DNA of 64,000 nt from Treponema sp. (lineage in GTDB: Bacteria; Spirochaetota; Spirochaetia; Treponematales; Treponemataceae). Position 1 is the stretch's first letter; every line of letters starts with the position of its first letter. This document shows positions 61,583 to 64,000 of the stretch, one piece after another. The notes under the pieces are model-generated. The model saw only the letters and a program-made list of their open reading frames with translations, searched no databases and was not told where the DNA came from. The stretch spans positions 1-64,000 of the forward strand of contig JAEDIW010000002.1 of the NCBI GenBank assembly GCA_016296655.1, in the 5' to 3' direction. Position numbers and translations under genes: made by a program.

Positions 61583-62317
61583 ATGAATTCCACAGATAAA
61601 ACACCAACTCCTCATAACAGTGCAAAATCAACAGATTTTTCAGAAACAGTGCTGTTACCAGGCGACCCCATGCGGGCAAAATATATTGCAGAAAATTTTC
61701 TTCAGAATGTCAGAGAAGTTACAAAGGTTCGCGGAATGTTAGGATTTACAGGGCAATATAATGGGACCCCTGTTTCCGTAATGGGCAGCGGGATGGGAGG
61801 TCCTTCCGCCGGCATTTATTCCTATGAACTGTTCGCATTTTACGGAGTCAAAAGAATCATAAGAATTGGAACTGCCGGTGGCTATAAGCCAGAAATTCCA
61901 CTCGGAGCCTTGATTTTTGCAATGACAGCCTGTACAGATTCAAACTATGCTTATCAATACGGACTTCCTGGAACATTTTCACCCTGTGCTGATTTTCAAC
62001 TTTTAAAAGCAGCTGTAGAGTTTGCCGAAAGCAATGCCGTTCCCTATGCTGCAGGAAGCATTTTTTCTTCTGACATGTTCAGTGAATACAATGCCTTAGG
62101 AGCAGAAAAAGCATGGAAACCTTGGGCAGAAATGGGATGTCTTGCACAGGACATGGAAACCTATGCCCTGTACTGTAATGCTTCTTACCTGAAAAAAAAG
62201 GCTCTGTCCATTGTAACAAATGTTGCCGACTGCAACACAGGTAAATGTCTTTCTGGAGGAATGGAATCCCTTACACCCATGATAAAAACAGCATTAAGCC
62301 TGATTTCGAAAAACTAA
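61583..62317 (+). CDS. deoD: Purine-nucleoside phosphorylase (DeoD type)
   Basis: This 244-residue enzyme splits purine nucleosides with phosphate for salvage. It has LLPGDPMRAKYIAENFL near the start, the phosphate loop VMGSGMGGPSAGIYSYEL, RIGTAGGYKPEI, the ribose-site DMETYALYC and the catalytic Asp region TNVADCNTGK. Most DeoD proteins read EMEAAALY where this one has DMETYALY, a modest variation. GGAGAG lies upstream of the ATG. It is probably cotranscribed with the aldo/keto reductase. Confidence 0.92.
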   Translation: MNSTDKTPTPHNSAKSTDFSETVLLPGDPMRAKYIAENFLQNVREVTKVRGMLGFTGQYNGTPVSVMGSGMGGPSAGIYSYELFAFYGVKRIIRIGTAGGYKPEIPLGALIFAMTACTDSNYAYQYGLPGTFSPCADFQLLKAAVEFAESNAVPYAAGSIFSSDMFSEYNALGAEKAWKPWAEMGCLAQDMETYALYCNASYLKKKALSIVTNVADCNTGKCLSGGMESLTPMIKTALSLISKN

Positions 62318-62451
62318 GGCATCCTTATAGCAAAGTCCAAATTGTATTTTGCTGTTTTATATTCATAAATGGCATTTTTGTAATTCACTAATAGTAGATG
62401 AAAAAGTTGAAAAGAGTGTCTGCAGCTGAATGTCTATTGGAAGACTGTCCC

Positions 62452-62510
62452 AAACGTAAAATTCATAGTATTATTCTGATTTCAGGGCTAATTAATTTAT
62501 CCCAGTGTAT
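62452..62510. repeat. Partial GGGGCTGTCC-type repeat, copy R8
   Basis: GACTGTCCCAAACGTAAAATT followed by CATAGTATTATTCTG matches one end and the core of the family. The other end is not recognisable. It lies between deoD and the last gene. Confidence 0.5.
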
Positions 62511-62516
62511 GATATG

Positions 62517-62544
62517 TTGATTTTTGTAGACAAAATGCTATAAT
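62517..62544 (+). promoter_or_regulatory. Promoter of the HDOD gene
   Basis: TTGATT (62517-62522), 16 bp and TATAAT (62539-62544) lie 31 bases before the ATG, giving a leader of about 25 nt with no clear Shine-Dalgarno. Confidence 0.6.
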
Positions 62545-62575
62545 TATTTCAAATTTATACTGATTACGGTTTGCC

Positions 62576-64000
62576 ATGGCTAAAGCACAGAAAATTACAG
62601 TGGATCGCTCAAAAATTCGAATGGCAATAGAAACAGGCGTTCCTCTTTCTATTACAACATATACAATTCCTCACGGTGTAGAAGTTTACATGACAGAGGT
62701 TTTAACTGTTTTTTTGACAGAATTAAATCAAAAACAGATGATAGAATATTTGAGCTATTGTGTAAGTGAATTAATTACAAATGCAAAAAAAGCCAATACA
62801 AAGCGTGTTTATTTTAAAACCAAAAATTTAAATATAAATGAACCTTCAGAATATGCAAAGGGCATGGCAACTTTCAAAGATGATACCATGCAAAATATTC
62901 ATTATTATCTTGATTTGCAGAAAAAAACCGGTCTGTATGTAAAATTCATGCTTCAGATGCGCAACAATAAAATAAAAATTGAAGTCCGCAACAATGCAGA
63001 ATTGACATATTTTGAATACAAACGCATCCATGACAAACTTTCCAGAGCCCAGCAATACACTTCCATAAATGAAGCTATTTCACAGATTCTTGACAGTTCA
63101 GAAGGGGCAGGGCTTGGCCTGATTATCATGATTCTCATGCTTACAAAAATCGGACTTACAGAAGAAAATTTTCAAGTCCTATGCGAAAACGGAGAAACAA
63201 TTACCCGAATTATCTTGCCATTCAGTCAGGAAACGCAGGACAACCTTTCCAGAGTTTCTCAGGAATTTGTAAAAACTATAAATGAACTGCCCCAGTTTCC
63301 TGAAAATATTACCAAAATCAACCGTCTGCTAAATGACCCAAATTCAAAACTTTCCGACATTGCCATGAGCATAAGCAGCGACATTTCACTTACAGCAGAA
63401 CTTCTTCACTTGGTAAATTCAGCAGCATTTGCGCTGGCTTCTCCATGCCACAATATTGCAGATGCTGTAAAACTTGTAGGCATCCGTGGAATAAAAAACC
63501 TGCTTTTTTCAATCGGTTCCATGTCAACTCTTTCTCCAGGAAAAGACGAAACAAAAAAAGAAATCTGGGAAAATGCTAAAAAAGTCGCCTTTTTTTCCTA
63601 CAATCTTGCAAGGAATTATTGTGCTTCGGACAGAAACATTGTTGAAGACTCCTATATCTGCGGACTTTTACATGACATCGGTAAAATTCTGTTTCAGACA
63701 GCACATCCAAATATGCTACGAGATTTGAAGCAACGCTGTTGCAAAAAAAACATTCCTATTCCTGTATTTGAATTAATGATTGCAGGAGTAAACCATGGTG
63801 AAATAGGGGCTCTTATAACAGAGCGATGGAATTTTCCAGACGTGATAACAAATGTAATACGTTACCATCATACTCCAGACATGGCTCCAGAAGAATATAA
63901 AAAACTTACCTCGCTTGTTTCATTAGCTTCCCTTATGGTTGACTATTATGACAAGAAAATAGATTTTTATCAGATTGACGAATTTTTGCTAGAAATTTTC
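62576..64000 (+). CDS. HDOD-domain protein with N-terminal ATPase-like domain (3' end outside the window)
   Basis: The frame is open for 475 codons to the window edge. Residues about 1-215 resemble a GHKL/histidine-kinase-type ATP-binding fold: an N-box-like SYCVSELITNAKKAN and a G-box-like SEGAGLGLIIMILML. Residues 220 onward are an HDOD domain: INELPQFPENITKINRLLND, LLHLVNSAAFALASP and CGLLHDIGKILFQTAHP with an intact HD pair. Spirochaetes use HDOD proteins in signalling, often linked to chemotaxis or c-di-GMP. The combination with an ATPase-like domain is unusual. The product and any further domain after residue 475 are not visible. Confidence 0.8.
   Translation, partial: MAKAQKITVDRSKIRMAIETGVPLSITTYTIPHGVEVYMTEVLTVFLTELNQKQMIEYLSYCVSELITNAKKANTKRVYFKTKNLNINEPSEYAKGMATFKDDTMQNIHYYLDLQKKTGLYVKFMLQMRNNKIKIEVRNNAELTYFEYKRIHDKLSRAQQYTSINEAISQILDSSEGAGLGLIIMILMLTKIGLTEENFQVLCENGETITRIILPFSQETQDNLSRVSQEFVKTINELPQFPENITKINRLLNDPNSKLSDIAMSISSDISLTAELLHLVNSAAFALASPCHNIADAVKLVGIRGIKNLLFSIGSMSTLSPGKDETKKEIWENAKKVAFFSYNLARNYCASDRNIVEDSYICGLLHDIGKILFQTAHPNMLRDLKQRCCKKNIPIPVFELMIAGVNHGEIGALITERWNFPDVITNVIRYHHTPDMAPEEYKKLTSLVSLASLMVDYYDKKIDFYQIDEFLLEIF

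Overview
This window looks like chromosomal DNA of a low-GC diderm bacterium, most likely a Treponema-type spirochaete from a gut, rumen or oral habitat that uses pectin. The reasons are: an outer membrane is implied (TolC, an RND pump, a patatin-barrel autotransporter); the periplasmic binding proteins have a treponeme-like N-terminus (FA-x-G-x-KE) with no lipobox cysteine; there is an Lpl-type oligosaccharide importer; and chemotaxis genes are abundant. The genus is inference. No rRNA, tRNA, CRISPR array, prophage or intact insertion sequence was seen.

Layout. 0.2-4.4 kb: a three-gene iron(III)-type ABC importer whose genes are separated by hairpin-rich leaders. 4.5-11.5 kb: NAD(P)HX repair enzyme, an ABC exporter, undecaprenyl-diphosphatase, and a patatin/POTRA/barrel protein. 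11.7-26 kb: a pectin island with pectinesterase, GH105, GH28, an importer (binding protein plus two permeases), a giant AraC-type hybrid regulator, a HAD phosphatase, a GntR regulator and a hexuronate reductase. The three pectin enzymes have no signal peptide, so methylated or unsaturated oligogalacturonides are probably imported and trimmed inside the cell. 26-36 kb: chemosensory genes (MCP, CheB, CheA, STAS, CheW), a soluble MCP-like protein and a MinD/ParA ATPase. 36-43.4 kb: a tandem TetR repressor with its operator, then TolC, adaptor, RND pump and a small partner protein. 43.8-50.5 kb: secreted protein, GGDEF-EAL, GNAT, Na+ symporter, a possible small RNA, HD hydrolase. 50.7-60.5 kb: a complete phosphate regulon (phoB-phoR-pstS-pstC-pstA-pstB-phoU, then a secreted flavodoxin and an Na/Pi cotransporter). 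60.6-64 kb: aldo/keto reductase, purine nucleoside phosphorylase, and an ATPase-like/HDOD protein cut by the window end.

The most striking observations are: (1) PstS appears circularly permuted, with its normal C-terminal half placed first; (2) direct repeats TTWACA at an exact 11-bp period precede phoB, pstS and the Na/Pi transporter, which outlines a Pho regulon; (3) a family of multi-hairpin leader elements has compensatory base changes between copies and always ends at the ribosome binding site of the next gene; (4) two further dispersed repeat families occur (GGGGCTGTCC-ended elements and GC-rich hairpin-headed elements); (5) several genes have a -10 box placed so that transcription would start at or within 2 nt of the start codon (leaderless mRNAs); (6) there is a promoter-to-terminator unit of about 175 nt with no ORF (candidate small RNA) near 49.1 kb.
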